Positions 49,001-57,834 of a stretch of 64,000 bases of DNA are shown piece by piece (positions within the stretch are counted from its first letter, which is position 1; each line of letters begins with the position of its first letter). Below the pieces are notes generated by a model, which worked only from the letters and a program-made list of their open reading frames with translations, searched no databases and was not told the origin of the DNA. The stretch covers positions 56,899 through 120,898 of the forward strand of contig JADZBZ010000167.1 in the NCBI GenBank assembly GCA_020851835.1, given 5' to 3'. A program made the position numbers and the translations under genes. Origin of the DNA: Acidobacteriota bacterium. GTDB lineage: Bacteria; Acidobacteriota; Vicinamibacteria; Vicinamibacterales; UBA2999.

Positions 49001-50514
49001 CGATGCGGGCGCTGCTCGACACGAACATCCTGATTCATCGTGAGGGCCGGAGGGTCGTGCGCGATGACATCGGCACGCTGTTTCGGTGGCTGGAAGAACT
49101 GAAGTACGAGCGTCTGGTGCACCCCGACTCAGTAGAAGAGGTCAGGAAGCACGCTGACCGCGAAGTGGTACAGACGCTCGAGCGCAAGCTTGAGAGCTAC
49201 AAGACGCTCAAGACCAGGGCGCCGGACACGTCCGAGATCGCGAAGCTTCGCGAAGGCGATGCGGACGCCAACGACGTGGTCGACACGTCGATGTTGGCGG
49301 AGGTGGCGGCGGACCGCGTCGATGTGCTCATCACGGAGGATCGGGGCATCCACCGGAAGGCGGCGTTGCTGGGGCTCGCCGGTCGTGTCTTCACGATTGA
49401 CGCGTTCCTCGAGAAGGTCACGGCCGAGAATCCTGCGCTGGCCGACTACAAGGTCCTCTCGGTCAAGAAGGAACTGTTCGGAAACGTGGACGTGTCAGTC
49501 GGCTTCTTCGATTCGTTCCGCGCCGATTATCACGGCTTCGACGGGTGGTTCAACCGCAAGGCGGATGAAACGGCGTACGTGTGCCGATCGGATGACGGAG
49601 AGATCGTCGCTTTCTTGTACCTGAAGCGAGAAGGATTGGACGAAGACTACAGAGATATCGAGCCGCCTTTTGGGCGTGCGCGACGGCTCAAGATCGGAAC
49701 GCTCAAGGTCGTCTCAAACGGCTTCAAGCTCGGAGAGCGGTTCATGAAGATCGTGTTCGATAACGCGCTGCGCTACGGGGTGAGTGCGATCTACGTCACG
49801 ATCTTCAGGCGCACCGTCGATCAATACCGGCTGATACGGCTGCTCGAGGACTGGGGGTTCGCATACCACGGCACGAAGAACGGCGATGAGCTGGTCTACG
49901 TGCGCGATTTCGCGCCGCGCGTCGAAGTGGCCGATCCTCGGTTGACGTTCCCATACATCTCCGCCGGTGCGCGCAAGTGGGTGGTGCCCATCTACCCGGC
50001 CTACCACACAGAGTTGCTGCCCGACTCCATTCTCACGACCGAAGACCCCGACGACTTCGAGGACAACAAGCCGAACCGAAACGCGCTGAGTAAGGTCTAC
50101 ATTTCGCGGTCGTACGAGCGTGCGTTGAGCCCAGGCGAAATTATCGTTTTCTACCGGACGAAGTCTGACGACGGCCCGGCATGGTACACATCAGTCGCGA
50201 CTTCCATTGGTGTCGTGCAGGAGGTTGTTGATGGCATCCCGGATCTGAAGACATTTCTCGCGGCCTGTCGGAAACGCAGCGTCTTCACCGATGCGGAACT
50301 GCAGAAACACTGGGACTGGTCGCGGACCCGACCGTTCGTTGTGAACTTCCTCTTCGTGTACTCGCTACCGAAGCGGCCGAACCTGAAAGCGCTGGATGAG
50401 ATCGGCTTCGTCAAGGGTAGCGCGGTGCCGCGTGGGTTCGCGCGCGTCAGCGATGAGTCGTTCGAGAAGCTGCTGAGAATATCCAATGCCGACACGCGTT
50501 TTATTGTCCGTTAA
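48997..50514 (+). CDS. PIN domain - GNAT - PUA/EVE-like three-domain protein
   Basis: A 505-residue protein. Residues 1-150 form a PIN ribonuclease: DTNILIH at the first Asp, NDVVDTSMLAEVAADRVDVLITEDRGIHRKAALLG at the others. Residues ~165-320 read as a GNAT acetyltransferase (SVGFFDSFRADYHGFDGWFNRKADE ... KVVSNGFKLGERFMKIVFDNALRYGVSAIYVTIF). Residues ~345-505 resemble a PUA-like/EVE fold (VYISRSYERALSPGEIIVFYRT; FVVNFLFVYSLP). It overlaps the kinase gene before and, by 29 bp, the ASCH gene after. The architecture is uncommon. Confidence 0.7.
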   Translation: MTMRALLDTNILIHREGRRVVRDDIGTLFRWLEELKYERLVHPDSVEEVRKHADREVVQTLERKLESYKTLKTRAPDTSEIAKLREGDADANDVVDTSMLAEVAADRVDVLITEDRGIHRKAALLGLAGRVFTIDAFLEKVTAENPALADYKVLSVKKELFGNVDVSVGFFDSFRADYHGFDGWFNRKADETAYVCRSDDGEIVAFLYLKREGLDEDYRDIEPPFGRARRLKIGTLKVVSNGFKLGERFMKIVFDNALRYGVSAIYVTIFRRTVDQYRLIRLLEDWGFAYHGTKNGDELVYVRDFAPRVEVADPRLTFPYISAGARKWVVPIYPAYHTELLPDSILTTEDPDDFEDNKPNRNALSKVYISRSYERALSPGEIIVFYRTKSDDGPAWYTSVATSIGVVQEVVDGIPDLKTFLAACRKRSVFTDAELQKHWDWSRTRPFVVNFLFVYSLPKRPNLKALDEIGFVKGSAVPRGFARVSDESFEKLLRISNADTRFIVR

Positions 50515-50866
50515 GCCGCGCTTCGCGGAAGCCATTCTTGCAGGAACGAAGACGTACGAGTTTCGCCGCGCGCTCTTCCGGCGATTGGACGTCGACACCG
50601 TTGTGATTTACGCGTCGAGCCCGACACGGAAAGTTGTCGGCGAGTTCACAATCGAGGAGGTGCTGTCCTTGGCTATCGACGCCCTGTGGAAAGCAACGCG
50701 GTCGGGCGGTGCGGTAGACCGCCGGTACTTCGAGGAGTACTTCCAAGGACGGGATACTGGGCATGCTCTCAAGGTCAGGCGCGCGCGGCGGTATCGAGTT
50801 CCGCTGTGCCTGCGTGCGGACTTCGGCATCGATCATCCGCCGCAGTCCTTCTGTTACCTGGAGTGA
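50486..50866 (+). CDS. ASCH-domain protein
   Basis: A 126-residue protein with the ASCH fold: LLSVKPRFAEAILAGTKTYEFRRALFRRLDVDTVVIYASSPTRKVVGEF is the standard start (K-P-x-A-E-x-I-x-x-G-x-K-x-x-E-x-R), ending in RYRVPLCLRADFGIDHPPQSFCYL. ASCH proteins are PUA-related RNA- or nucleoside-binding factors. It overlaps the PIN-GNAT gene by 29 bp, so the two are translationally linked. It may act as an antitoxin or RNA-recognition partner. Confidence 0.8.
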   Translation: MPTRVLLSVKPRFAEAILAGTKTYEFRRALFRRLDVDTVVIYASSPTRKVVGEFTIEEVLSLAIDALWKATRSGGAVDRRYFEEYFQGRDTGHALKVRRARRYRVPLCLRADFGIDHPPQSFCYLE

Positions 50867-51421
50867 GGGCCCGTCGCGAGCGGATGTCGGGCGCCGACGT
50901 GGCCGCTTCGCCGTCACGGTCGTTCGGCTTGACGTCGGTAGCGCGAGGCCACACGGGGGTTCACCGTCTGAATTCCCCGGCAAAGGGCTCGGATCCCGTG
51001 GGGGCGATTTGGGGGCCCAGGCCGCATTTCATGTTGTTTCATGCGGTTCTGGAGGGTTGAGCGAATCCCCTCAACTGCCCGCAAGTGTTGGTGTTAACGG
51101 ACTTGCGGCGTTCGCGTCCATGCTCCGAATCCCACCCTCTCCGCCAATCCAAGTCTCTGAAAATAAACGACTTGCGCGATCCAGTTTTCTGACTGTACCC
51201 AAGTCCTCGTTTTCGCCCCATCTTTCGCTCGCCGGAACCCTCGGAAACAGGCGGTTTTCAGGCACGCAGGTTCCTGATCAACCCGCTCCGCCCCTCGTTC
51301 GCTGCCAAGTGATCCTCGTTGATCGGCGGCAGTTCCGAAGCAGCGGCAATCCCACCACTACAGGTGCGAGAACCCGCGCCTCGTGAAAGATTCAGACCGT
51401 AGCGCGGCCTACACTCCCAAC
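50867..51421. other. Intergenic boundary region
   Basis: About 555 bases with no convincing gene, lower in GC in the middle. It holds two hairpins (GTTGAG/CTCAAC around 51056-51075; CCGCAAGT/ACTTGCGG at 51079-51086 and 51101-51108) and the tRNA 3'-end fragment. It appears to be the right edge of the accessory region. Confidence 0.5.
51126..51146 (+). other. tRNA 3'-end fragment (probably tRNA-Ser), att-site scar
   Basis: The stretch CGAAT-CCCAC-CCTCTCC-G-CCA has the exact lengths of a tRNA end: T-loop tail, 5-nt T-stem half, 7-nt acceptor half, G73, CCA. Acceptor CCTCTCC would pair with GGAGAGG, as in many tRNA-Ser. No 5' tRNA part precedes it, so it is a fragment left by integration into a tRNA 3' end. 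Confidence 0.65.
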
Positions 51422-51994
51422 ATGAGGCGATCCGACGCTGAGCCAGGCTCAAATGACGAGCGCGCCCGAGTTGCCGATGTGCTCGTCGAAAACCATCGTG
51501 CGTTCCTGCGCTTCCTCGAGCGGCGTGTCGGTGACCGGGCGGCGGCTGAAGACCTCATCCAGGACGCGTTCAAGCGGAACATGGACCGGCTGTCGAACCT
51601 GCCGGATGAGGCGCTCGTGCCCTGGTTCTACCGCGTGCTGCGGAACGCGGCGATCGACCGCCAGCGCCGGAAGGGCGCCGAGGACCGGGCACTGGCCACC
51701 TTCACACAGGAACTCGCCGGCGCGACTTACCCTGACGGCGACCTTCACCGAGAAATTTGTGCCTGCGTCGGCCGGCTGGCGCGCTCGCTGAAACCGGAAT
51801 ACGCCGAGATCCTCCAGGCGGTCGACGTCGAGGAGACCCCCGTCAAGGCGTTCGCCGAAGCCGCCGGACTGACGGCATCGAATGCCGGCGTCCGCCTGTT
51901 CCGGGCTCGAGAAGCGCTCCGAAAGCAGGTGACGGCGTCCTGTGGCACGTGCGCCGAGCACGGCTGTCTCGACTGTTCGTGCGGAAGACCCTAG
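51422..51994 (+). CDS. CorE-like (ECF44) sigma factor with Cys-rich tail
   Basis: A 190-residue ECF sigma factor. Region 2 (VENHRAFLRFLERRVGDRAAAEDLIQDAFKRNMDRL) and region 4 (LKPEYAEILQAVDVEETPVKAFAEAAGLTASNAGVRLFRARE) are intact, and the C-terminus is C-x2-C-x4-C-x2-C-x-C (CGTCAEHGCLDCSC). This is the metal-binding Cys-rich domain of the CorE group, in which copper redox state switches the sigma factor without an anti-sigma. ATG at 51422 is used; GTG at 51383 is possible. It stands before the copper genes it likely controls. Confidence 0.83.
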   Translation: MRRSDAEPGSNDERARVADVLVENHRAFLRFLERRVGDRAAAEDLIQDAFKRNMDRLSNLPDEALVPWFYRVLRNAAIDRQRRKGAEDRALATFTQELAGATYPDGDLHREICACVGRLARSLKPEYAEILQAVDVEETPVKAFAEAAGLTASNAGVRLFRAREALRKQVTASCGTCAEHGCLDCSCGRP

Positions 51995-52056
51995 GAAAGT
52001 GCTCACTGTAATGAAACGGCGGCGTTTGCGTGAAAGAGGGTAGAAGGAGGTTGACC

Positions 52057-52197
52057 ATGAAGGATCCGGTGTGCGGAATGCAGGTGGACCCGGCCAAGGC
52101 CGCGGGGACGAGCGAACACCAGGGGCAGACGTACTACTTCTGCTCGAAGGGGTGCAAGGCGAAGTTCGACGCGAACCCCGGGCAGTACGTCAAGTAG
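52057..52197 (+). CDS. Small YHS-domain metal-binding protein
   Basis: A 46-residue protein: [17 protein letters not shown], then [21 protein letters not shown]. This is a single YHS domain, with DPVCGM and FCSKGCKxxF as the metal-coordinating cysteines. The ATG follows AAGGAGG. Its YHS sequence is like that at the start of the P-type ATPase next to it, so it may serve as a copper chaperone (CopZ-like) for that pump. It was too short for the usual size cut-off. Confidence 0.83.
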   Translation: MKDPVCGMQVDPAKAAGTSEHQGQTYYFCSKGCKAKFDANPGQYVK

Positions 52198-52246
52198 CAC
52201 GCATTTCAGGGGCCGGTCCTCCGTGGCCGGCCCCGAGGATCTGTTC

Positions 52247-54676
52247 ATGGCTTCCGTCACACCCGCTACCGAGTCTGAGGTCGTCGATCCTGTCTGCGGC
52301 ATGAGCATTCTGCCGTCGGGCGCCGTCGGCCACGCAACGCATCGAGGGCAGACGTATCACTTCTGCAGCCAGAGTTGCCTCGACAAGTTCCAGGCCTCGC
52401 CTGAGACGTACCTGAGTCCCAGGTCCACGGCACTGCAGCCGCCTGCCCATGGAGACGCGCGCGAGTATACGTGCCCGATGGACCCGGAGGTCCGTCAGAT
52501 AGGTCCCGGTGCCTGTCCCAAGTGCGGGATGGCACTCGAGCCGGTATCGGCGGAGCCGCTCACCAAGACCGAATGGACCTGCCCGATGCACCCGGAGATC
52601 GTGCGGGACGAGCCCGGTTCCTGCTCGATCTGCGGGATGGCTCTCGAGCCTCGCACCGTCACGCTCGACGAGCAGAACCCCGAACTCGACGACATGACGC
52701 GCCGCTTCCGGTGGTCGCTGGTACTGGCGCTCCCGATCCTGGCCTTCATGGTGTCGGAATTCATGCCGGGCCAGCCCCTGCAGCACGCGCTGCCGCCCGC
52801 GGCGATGACCTGGTCCCAGTTCCTGCTCGCGACGCCGGTCGTGCTCTGGGGTGGGTGGCCCTTCTTCGTGCGCGGCTGGGCGTCCGTCGTGAACCGCCAC
52901 CTGAACATGTTCACGCTGATTGCGCTGGGTGTGGGGGCCGCCTACGGCTTCAGCGTGGTCGCAACCCTGGCACCCGGTTTGTTCCCCGCGTCGTTCCGCA
53001 CCCACGGCGATCAGATCGCCGTCTACTTCGAGCCGGCCGCCGTTATCGTCGTCCTCGTGCTGCTGGGCCAGGTGCTGGAACTGCGCGCGCGCAGCCAGAC
53101 CAGTTCGGCCATCAAGAAGCTCCTGGGGCTGACGCCGAACACGGCGAGACGCCTCGACGCCTCGGGCGGCGAGCAGGACGTGCCCCTCGACCAGGTGCAG
53201 GTGGGCGACCGGCTCCGCGTCCGGCCCGGCGAACGCGTTCCCGTGGACGGCGTCGTCGTCGAAGGCACGACGACCGTCGACGAGTCGATGGTGACCGGTG
53301 AACCCATTCCCGTCGAGAAGGCCGAGACGAGCACGGTGACCGGCGGCACCGTCAACGGGACGGGCTCGTTCGTGATGGAAGCGCAGCGGGTGGGGAGTGA
53401 CACGCTGCTCGCCCAGATCGTGCGGCTGGTGGGCGAGGCGCAGCGATCGCGCGCCCCGATTCAACGTCTGGCCGATACCGTGTCCGGATGGTTCGTGCCG
53501 ATTGTGGTGCTGGTTGCAGTGGCGACGTTCGGCATCTGGGCGGTGCGGGGACCAGAGCCTCGCTTGACGCACGCGCTCGTCAACGCCGTGGCGGTGCTGA
53601 TCATTGCGTGCCCGTGTGCCCTCGGTCTGGCCACGCCGATGTCGATCATGGTCGGGACCGGCCGCGGCGCAGAGCTCGGCGTCCTGCTGCGCAACGCAGA
53701 GGCACTGGAAGTGATGGAACTGGTCGACACGGTGGTTGTCGACAAGACCGGCACACTCACCGAAGGTAAGCCAGCGCTGACGACGGTCTCCCCTGAAGGA
53801 CCGGTCCACGAGGGGACGTTGCTGCGGCTCGTTGCGAGCCTCGAGAAGGTCAGCGAACATCCGTTGGCCGAGGCCATCGTCCGCGGCGCCGAGGAGCGGG
53901 GCGTTCAAACTATGGCGGTGTCCGACTTTCGGTCCATCACCGGCAAGGGCGTTGTCGGCACGGTGGACGGCCGCGCCGTTGCGATTGGCAACACCGCGAT
54001 GATGACTGAGGTGGGGGCGACGGCGACCGCCACGGACCGCGCGGATGCGCTGCGTCGCAATGGTGAGACGGTGATGTTGGTCGCCGTCGATGGGGCGTAC
54101 GCGGGTCTGGTCGGCGTGGCCGATCGCATCAAGGCGACGACGGTCGAAGCCATCAAGGCCCTGCAGGAGGAGGGGCTGCGCATCGTGATGCTGACGGGCG
54201 ACAGTCGAGTGACCGCGGAGGCCGTGGCGCGGTCCGTCGGGATCGATACCGTCGAAGCTGAGGTTCTGCCCGAGCAAAAGGCGGCAGTCGTCAAGCGACT
54301 CCAGGGCGAGGGCCGGCGCGTGGCCATGGCCGGGGACGGCATCAACGACGCACCGGCGCTGGCCCAGGCCGAGGTCGGGATTGCCATGGGCACGGGCACC
54401 GACGTGGCCATGGAAAGCGCCGGGGTGACGCTCGTGCAGGGCGACTTGCGCGGCATCGTGCGAGCCCGCCGGTTGAGTCGCGCCACGATGAAGAACATCC
54501 GCCAGAACCTGTTCTTCGCGTTCGTGTACAACGCGCTCGGGGTACCGGTGGCCGCCGGTGTGCTCTATCCGGTGTTCGGGTTGCTGCTGAGCCCCATCCT
54601 CGCCAGTGCGGCGATGACGTTCAGCTCGGTCTCGGTCATCGGTAACGCCCTGCGGCTCAGGCGACAGGCCCTGTAA
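52247..54676 (+). CDS. copA: Copper P1B-type ATPase (YHS + two heavy-metal-binding domains)
   Basis: An 809-residue ATPase. The cytosolic start has a YHS domain ([12 protein letters not shown] ... [11 protein letters not shown], residues ~8-50) and two HMBD repeats ([22 protein letters not shown] and [22 protein letters not shown], residues ~70-140) in place of the classic HMA. The core has [12 protein letters not shown] (CPC), DKTGTLTEG and [16 protein letters not shown] at 52247 follows GAGGA; the GTG at 52223 is not needed. It exports Cu(I) or Ag(I) from the cytoplasm. Confidence 0.93.
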   Translation: MASVTPATESEVVDPVCGMSILPSGAVGHATHRGQTYHFCSQSCLDKFQASPETYLSPRSTALQPPAHGDAREYTCPMDPEVRQIGPGACPKCGMALEPVSAEPLTKTEWTCPMHPEIVRDEPGSCSICGMALEPRTVTLDEQNPELDDMTRRFRWSLVLALPILAFMVSEFMPGQPLQHALPPAAMTWSQFLLATPVVLWGGWPFFVRGWASVVNRHLNMFTLIALGVGAAYGFSVVATLAPGLFPASFRTHGDQIAVYFEPAAVIVVLVLLGQVLELRARSQTSSAIKKLLGLTPNTARRLDASGGEQDVPLDQVQVGDRLRVRPGERVPVDGVVVEGTTTVDESMVTGEPIPVEKAETSTVTGGTVNGTGSFVMEAQRVGSDTLLAQIVRLVGEAQRSRAPIQRLADTVSGWFVPIVVLVAVATFGIWAVRGPEPRLTHALVNAVAVLIIACPCALGLATPMSIMVGTGRGAELGVLLRNAEALEVMELVDTVVVDKTGTLTEGKPALTTVSPEGPVHEGTLLRLVASLEKVSEHPLAEAIVRGAEERGVQTMAVSDFRSITGKGVVGTVDGRAVAIGNTAMMTEVGATATATDRADALRRNGETVMLVAVDGAYAGLVGVADRIKATTVEAIKALQEEGLRIVMLTGDSRVTAEAVARSVGIDTVEAEVLPEQKAAVVKRLQGEGRRVAMAGDGINDAPALAQAEVGIAMGTGTDVAMESAGVTLVQGDLRGIVRARRLSRATMKNIRQNLFFAFVYNALGVPVAAGVLYPVFGLLLSPILASAAMTFSSVSVIGNALRLRRQAL

Positions 54677-54693
54677 GGCCGCGAGTCGTGACC

Positions 54694-55182
54694 ATGGGGT
54701 ATAGTCGGAGCGTGGTGCTCGGGGCTAGGCAAGTCGTGATCGTCGCGATGGTGCTCGCACTGTCCGGCTCCCAGGCGGTACTGTCCGCCTGCTTGGCTCT
54801 GTGTGTCGGGAGCACCCCAGCCGCAGCCGCCCATCACCACGCATCGGCAGAGGCTCAGTCCGTCATCGTCGCGGCGACCGCTGAGCACCACGGGCATCAC
54901 GCCTCGGCCCCTGCGCCAGAATCCACCGAAGCCGCCGCCCATCTCGCGGACCACGGCTCGGTGCCCACACTGAAGGAACTGTGCGATCGCTGCTGCCCAG
55001 ACACTGACGTCGCGCTCGTGGCTGGACCGCGCGCCGAACGTGCCGACGCGAGCGCGCTGGCCATCGTCCCGACCACGCTGCCGTGGCAACTGCCCGCGAG
55101 TATCGATCGCACGGCCGAGTCGTTGGGTCCGCCGGTGTCGCCCCCGCCTCCAGTCGGTGCACTGACCCCGCTTCGTATCTGA
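54694..55182 (+). CDS. His/Cys-rich exported protein of the copper island
   Basis: A 162-residue protein with a signal peptide (hydrophobic to about residue 33, ending SACLALC), then histidine runs (AAHHHAS; EHHGHHAS) and a paired-cysteine end (LCDRCCPD). This suits periplasmic Cu binding. GTG at 54688 or ATG at 54694 can start it. It lies between the copper ATPase and the cytochrome. No named family recognised. Confidence 0.6.
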   Translation: MGYSRSVVLGARQVVIVAMVLALSGSQAVLSACLALCVGSTPAAAAHHHASAEAQSVIVAATAEHHGHHASAPAPESTEAAAHLADHGSVPTLKELCDRCCPDTDVALVAGPRAERADASALAIVPTTLPWQLPASIDRTAESLGPPVSPPPPVGALTPLRI

Positions 55183-55290
55183 TCGTCCTGCCTCGGCGCA
55201 CGCCTGCGCCTGTTTCCATCCCAGTTCAGTAGCACGTGTCTGAGCCGTCGCGCGTGTTCGCGTGGCACTCGATTCGAGAGGTTCGCTGTC

Positions 55291-55911
55291 ATGAAGGCCA
55301 CGATTCGTGCCTTCCTGTTGCTGGTGGCCTGTGCCGTCGTCCTCGGAGTACTGGCGGCCTATGCCATCGCCAGCCGGGGGCTGAGCACGCCAGTACCACC
55401 GAGTGCCGTCGAAGCGTCGATTGCGCGCGCGATGCGCCGTTTGGCTACGCCAAACGCCATGCGCGAGGCGAGCAATCCGATCGACGCCACACCCGAGGTG
55501 ATGGACGAGGCGCTGGCGCACTTCGCCGATCACTGCGCCACGTGTCATGCCAACGACGGCACCGGGGCGACGGCCATCGGCCGAAGCTTCTACCCGCCGG
55601 CGCCGGACATGCGTCAGGCACGTACGCAAGAACTGACCGACGGAGAGCTGTTCTCGATCATCGAGAACGGCATCCGCCTGACCGGTATGCCGGCCTGGGG
55701 GACGGGCACGCCCGATGGTGAACGCGGCAGCTGGGCATTGGTGCACTTCATTCGCACGCTTCCCACGTTGACCGCGGACGACCTGGCGAGGATGGAGGCG
55801 CTCAACCCGAGAAGTCCGCAGCAGTTCCGCGAAGAAGAAGAAGCGCGCCGGTTTCCTGCGGGAGAGGACGTCTCGCCTGGGCAACCGATGCCGAGCCACA
55901 AGCATCAGTGA
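55291..55911 (+). CDS. Monoheme c-type cytochrome
   Basis: A 206-residue protein. One N-terminal membrane helix or signal peptide (IRAFLLLVACAVVLGVLAAYAIA) is followed by a cytochrome c class I domain with the heme-binding CATCH (at about residue 87) and the distal methionine in RLTGMPAWGTG. It sits beside the multicopper oxidase, so it may pass electrons to or from it. The C-terminal tail is charged and disordered. Confidence 0.87.
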   Translation: MKATIRAFLLLVACAVVLGVLAAYAIASRGLSTPVPPSAVEASIARAMRRLATPNAMREASNPIDATPEVMDEALAHFADHCATCHANDGTGATAIGRSFYPPAPDMRQARTQELTDGELFSIIENGIRLTGMPAWGTGTPDGERGSWALVHFIRTLPTLTADDLARMEALNPRSPQQFREEEEARRFPAGEDVSPGQPMPSHKHQ

Positions 55912-55941
55912 CGGAATCATCCCGTGTCAGGAGTCAGGTTC

Positions 55942-57834
55942 ATGTTTGCTCGTGATCGAAGCGTGCAGTCCGCGTCGACGCCATCCCGGCGGACGTTTGT
56001 GAAGGGGCTTGCCATCGGCGGCGTCGCCGCGAGCGTGGGCGTGGTGCGTCCGACGCTCTGGGCGCAATCGCGCCAGCGGCAGGAATCGTCCGTCCTTACT
56101 GGCACCGAGTTCGACCTGGGCATCGGCGAAACGGAAGTCAACATCACCGGCGCGCCGCGAACGGCGCTCACTATCAATGATTCGCTGCCCGGTCCCCTGC
56201 TGCGATGGCGAGAGGGCGACACGATCACGCTGAACGTGTCGAACCGCCTCGAGGAAGACACGTCGATCCACTGGCACGGCATCCTGCTTCCCGCCAACAT
56301 GGATGGTGTCCCGGGGCTCAGCTTCTCGGGGATTCATCCTGGCCGGGCCTACCGTTACGAGTTCACCGTGAAGCAGCACGGCACCTACTGGTACCACAGC
56401 CATTCCGGTTTCCAGGAGCAGGCGGGGGTCTACGGGCCGCTCGTCATCGAGCCGCGCGATCCGGACCCGATCGCCTTCGATCGCGAGCACGTCGTGATGC
56501 TCACGGATTGGACCGACGAGCGTCCTGAGCGCGTATTCACGAAGCTCAAGAAGCAGTCGGACTACTACAACTTCCGGCAGCGCACGCTGACCACGTTCAT
56601 TCGCGACGTGAAAGACCGCGGCCTCGGGGCCACGCTGGCCGAGCGGCGGAGGTGGGGCCAGATGCGGATGAGCGCCGCCGATCTCGCCGATGTGACGGGC
56701 TACACCTACACGTACCTGATGAACGGCCGAGCGCCCGCGGGCAACTGGACGGGACTCTTCACGCCGGGCGAGAAGGTGCGCCTCCGGTTCATCAATGGCT
56801 CGGCCATGTCGTACTTCGACGTGCGGATCCCGGGGCTGAAGATGACGGTCGTGGCCGCGGATGGCTTGCCCGTCCGGCCGGTGTCCGTGGACGAGTTCCG
56901 CATCGCCGTGGCCGAGACCTTCGACGTGATCGTCGAGCCCTCTGGTCAGGACGCGTTCACGATCTTCGCGCAGGCCATGGATCGCACGGGGTTTGCCGCC
57001 GGGACGCTGGCCACCCGGGCCGGTCTTGCCGCACCGGTGCCCGATCTCGATCCCCGGCCGGTCTTGACGATGGCCGACATGGGACATGGCGGCATGGGGC
57101 ACGACATGGGCGCCATGGACAAGAGCCCTGGTGCTGGAGCGGCCGCCGCCCCCCACGCCGGGCACGCCATGCCAGCGTCGGCGCCCACCCCGCCTCCCGC
57201 GCAACCCGACCCGCACGCCGGACACACGATGCCCCAGACTCCAGCCAAGCCGGCGGATCCGCACGCGGGGCATGACATGCCTGCCATGGGCAGCGGCATG
57301 CAAACGCACCCGCCGTCTGAGCAGGGCAATCCGCTCGTGGACATGCAGACGATGACGCCGTCGGCGAAGCTCGATGACCCTGGCATCGGCCTACGCGGCA
57401 ACGGCCGGCGCGTGCTGACCTATGCGGATCTCACAAGCACCTTCGAGGACCCCGACGGTCGCGAGCCCTCCCGCACGATCGAACTGCATCTCACCGGCCA
57501 CATGGAACGATTCGCCTGGTCGTTCGACGGCATCAAGTTCTCCAGCGCCGAACCCGTTCGGCTGACCTACGGCGAGCGCGTGCGCATCGTTCTCGTGAAC
57601 GACACGATGATGACCCACCCCATCCACCTGCATGGGATGTGGAGCGACCTCGAAGACGATGAGGGCCGGTTCAAGGTACGAAAGCACACGATCGACATGC
57701 CCCCCGGGTCGCGCCGGAGCTACCGCGTGACCCCGGATGCGCTCGGCCGATGGGCGTACCACTGCCACCTGCTGTACCACATGGAGGCGGGGATGTTTCG
57801 CGAGGTGCGCGTCGACGAAGGGCTGACATCATGA
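55942..57834 (+). CDS. pcoA: PcoA/CopA-type periplasmic multicopper oxidase
   Basis: A 630-residue enzyme with a twin-arginine signal (SRRTFVKG, about residue 17). Copper ligands are visible in IHWHGILLP, GTYWYHSHSGFQ, HPIHLHGMW and HCHLLYHMEAGM, the last giving the T1/T2/T3 HCH-x-x-x-H-x-x-x-x-M set. Between residues ~375 and 455 lies a His/Met-rich insert with repeats like DPHAGHDMPAM, typical of copper-resistance oxidases. ATG at 55942 follows AGGAG. It oxidises Cu(I) in the periplasm. Confidence 0.92.
   Translation: MFARDRSVQSASTPSRRTFVKGLAIGGVAASVGVVRPTLWAQSRQRQESSVLTGTEFDLGIGETEVNITGAPRTALTINDSLPGPLLRWREGDTITLNVSNRLEEDTSIHWHGILLPANMDGVPGLSFSGIHPGRAYRYEFTVKQHGTYWYHSHSGFQEQAGVYGPLVIEPRDPDPIAFDREHVVMLTDWTDERPERVFTKLKKQSDYYNFRQRTLTTFIRDVKDRGLGATLAERRRWGQMRMSAADLADVTGYTYTYLMNGRAPAGNWTGLFTPGEKVRLRFINGSAMSYFDVRIPGLKMTVVAADGLPVRPVSVDEFRIAVAETFDVIVEPSGQDAFTIFAQAMDRTGFAAGTLATRAGLAAPVPDLDPRPVLTMADMGHGGMGHDMGAMDKSPGAGAAAAPHAGHAMPASAPTPPPAQPDPHAGHTMPQTPAKPADPHAGHDMPAMGSGMQTHPPSEQGNPLVDMQTMTPSAKLDDPGIGLRGNGRRVLTYADLTSTFEDPDGREPSRTIELHLTGHMERFAWSFDGIKFSSAEPVRLTYGERVRIVLVNDTMMTHPIHLHGMWSDLEDDEGRFKVRKHTIDMPPGSRRSYRVTPDALGRWAYHCHLLYHMEAGMFREVRVDEGLTS

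Noticed and set aside
52190..54277. A 695-codon open frame on the minus strand opposite the copper ATPase
   Set aside because: It mirrors a well-supported ATPase gene; its sequence is a His/Arg-rich shadow typical of GC-rich DNA.
54660..54700. GTAAGG at the end of the copper ATPase gene as a promoter site
   Set aside because: It is formed by the stop codon and has no -10 half at the right distance.
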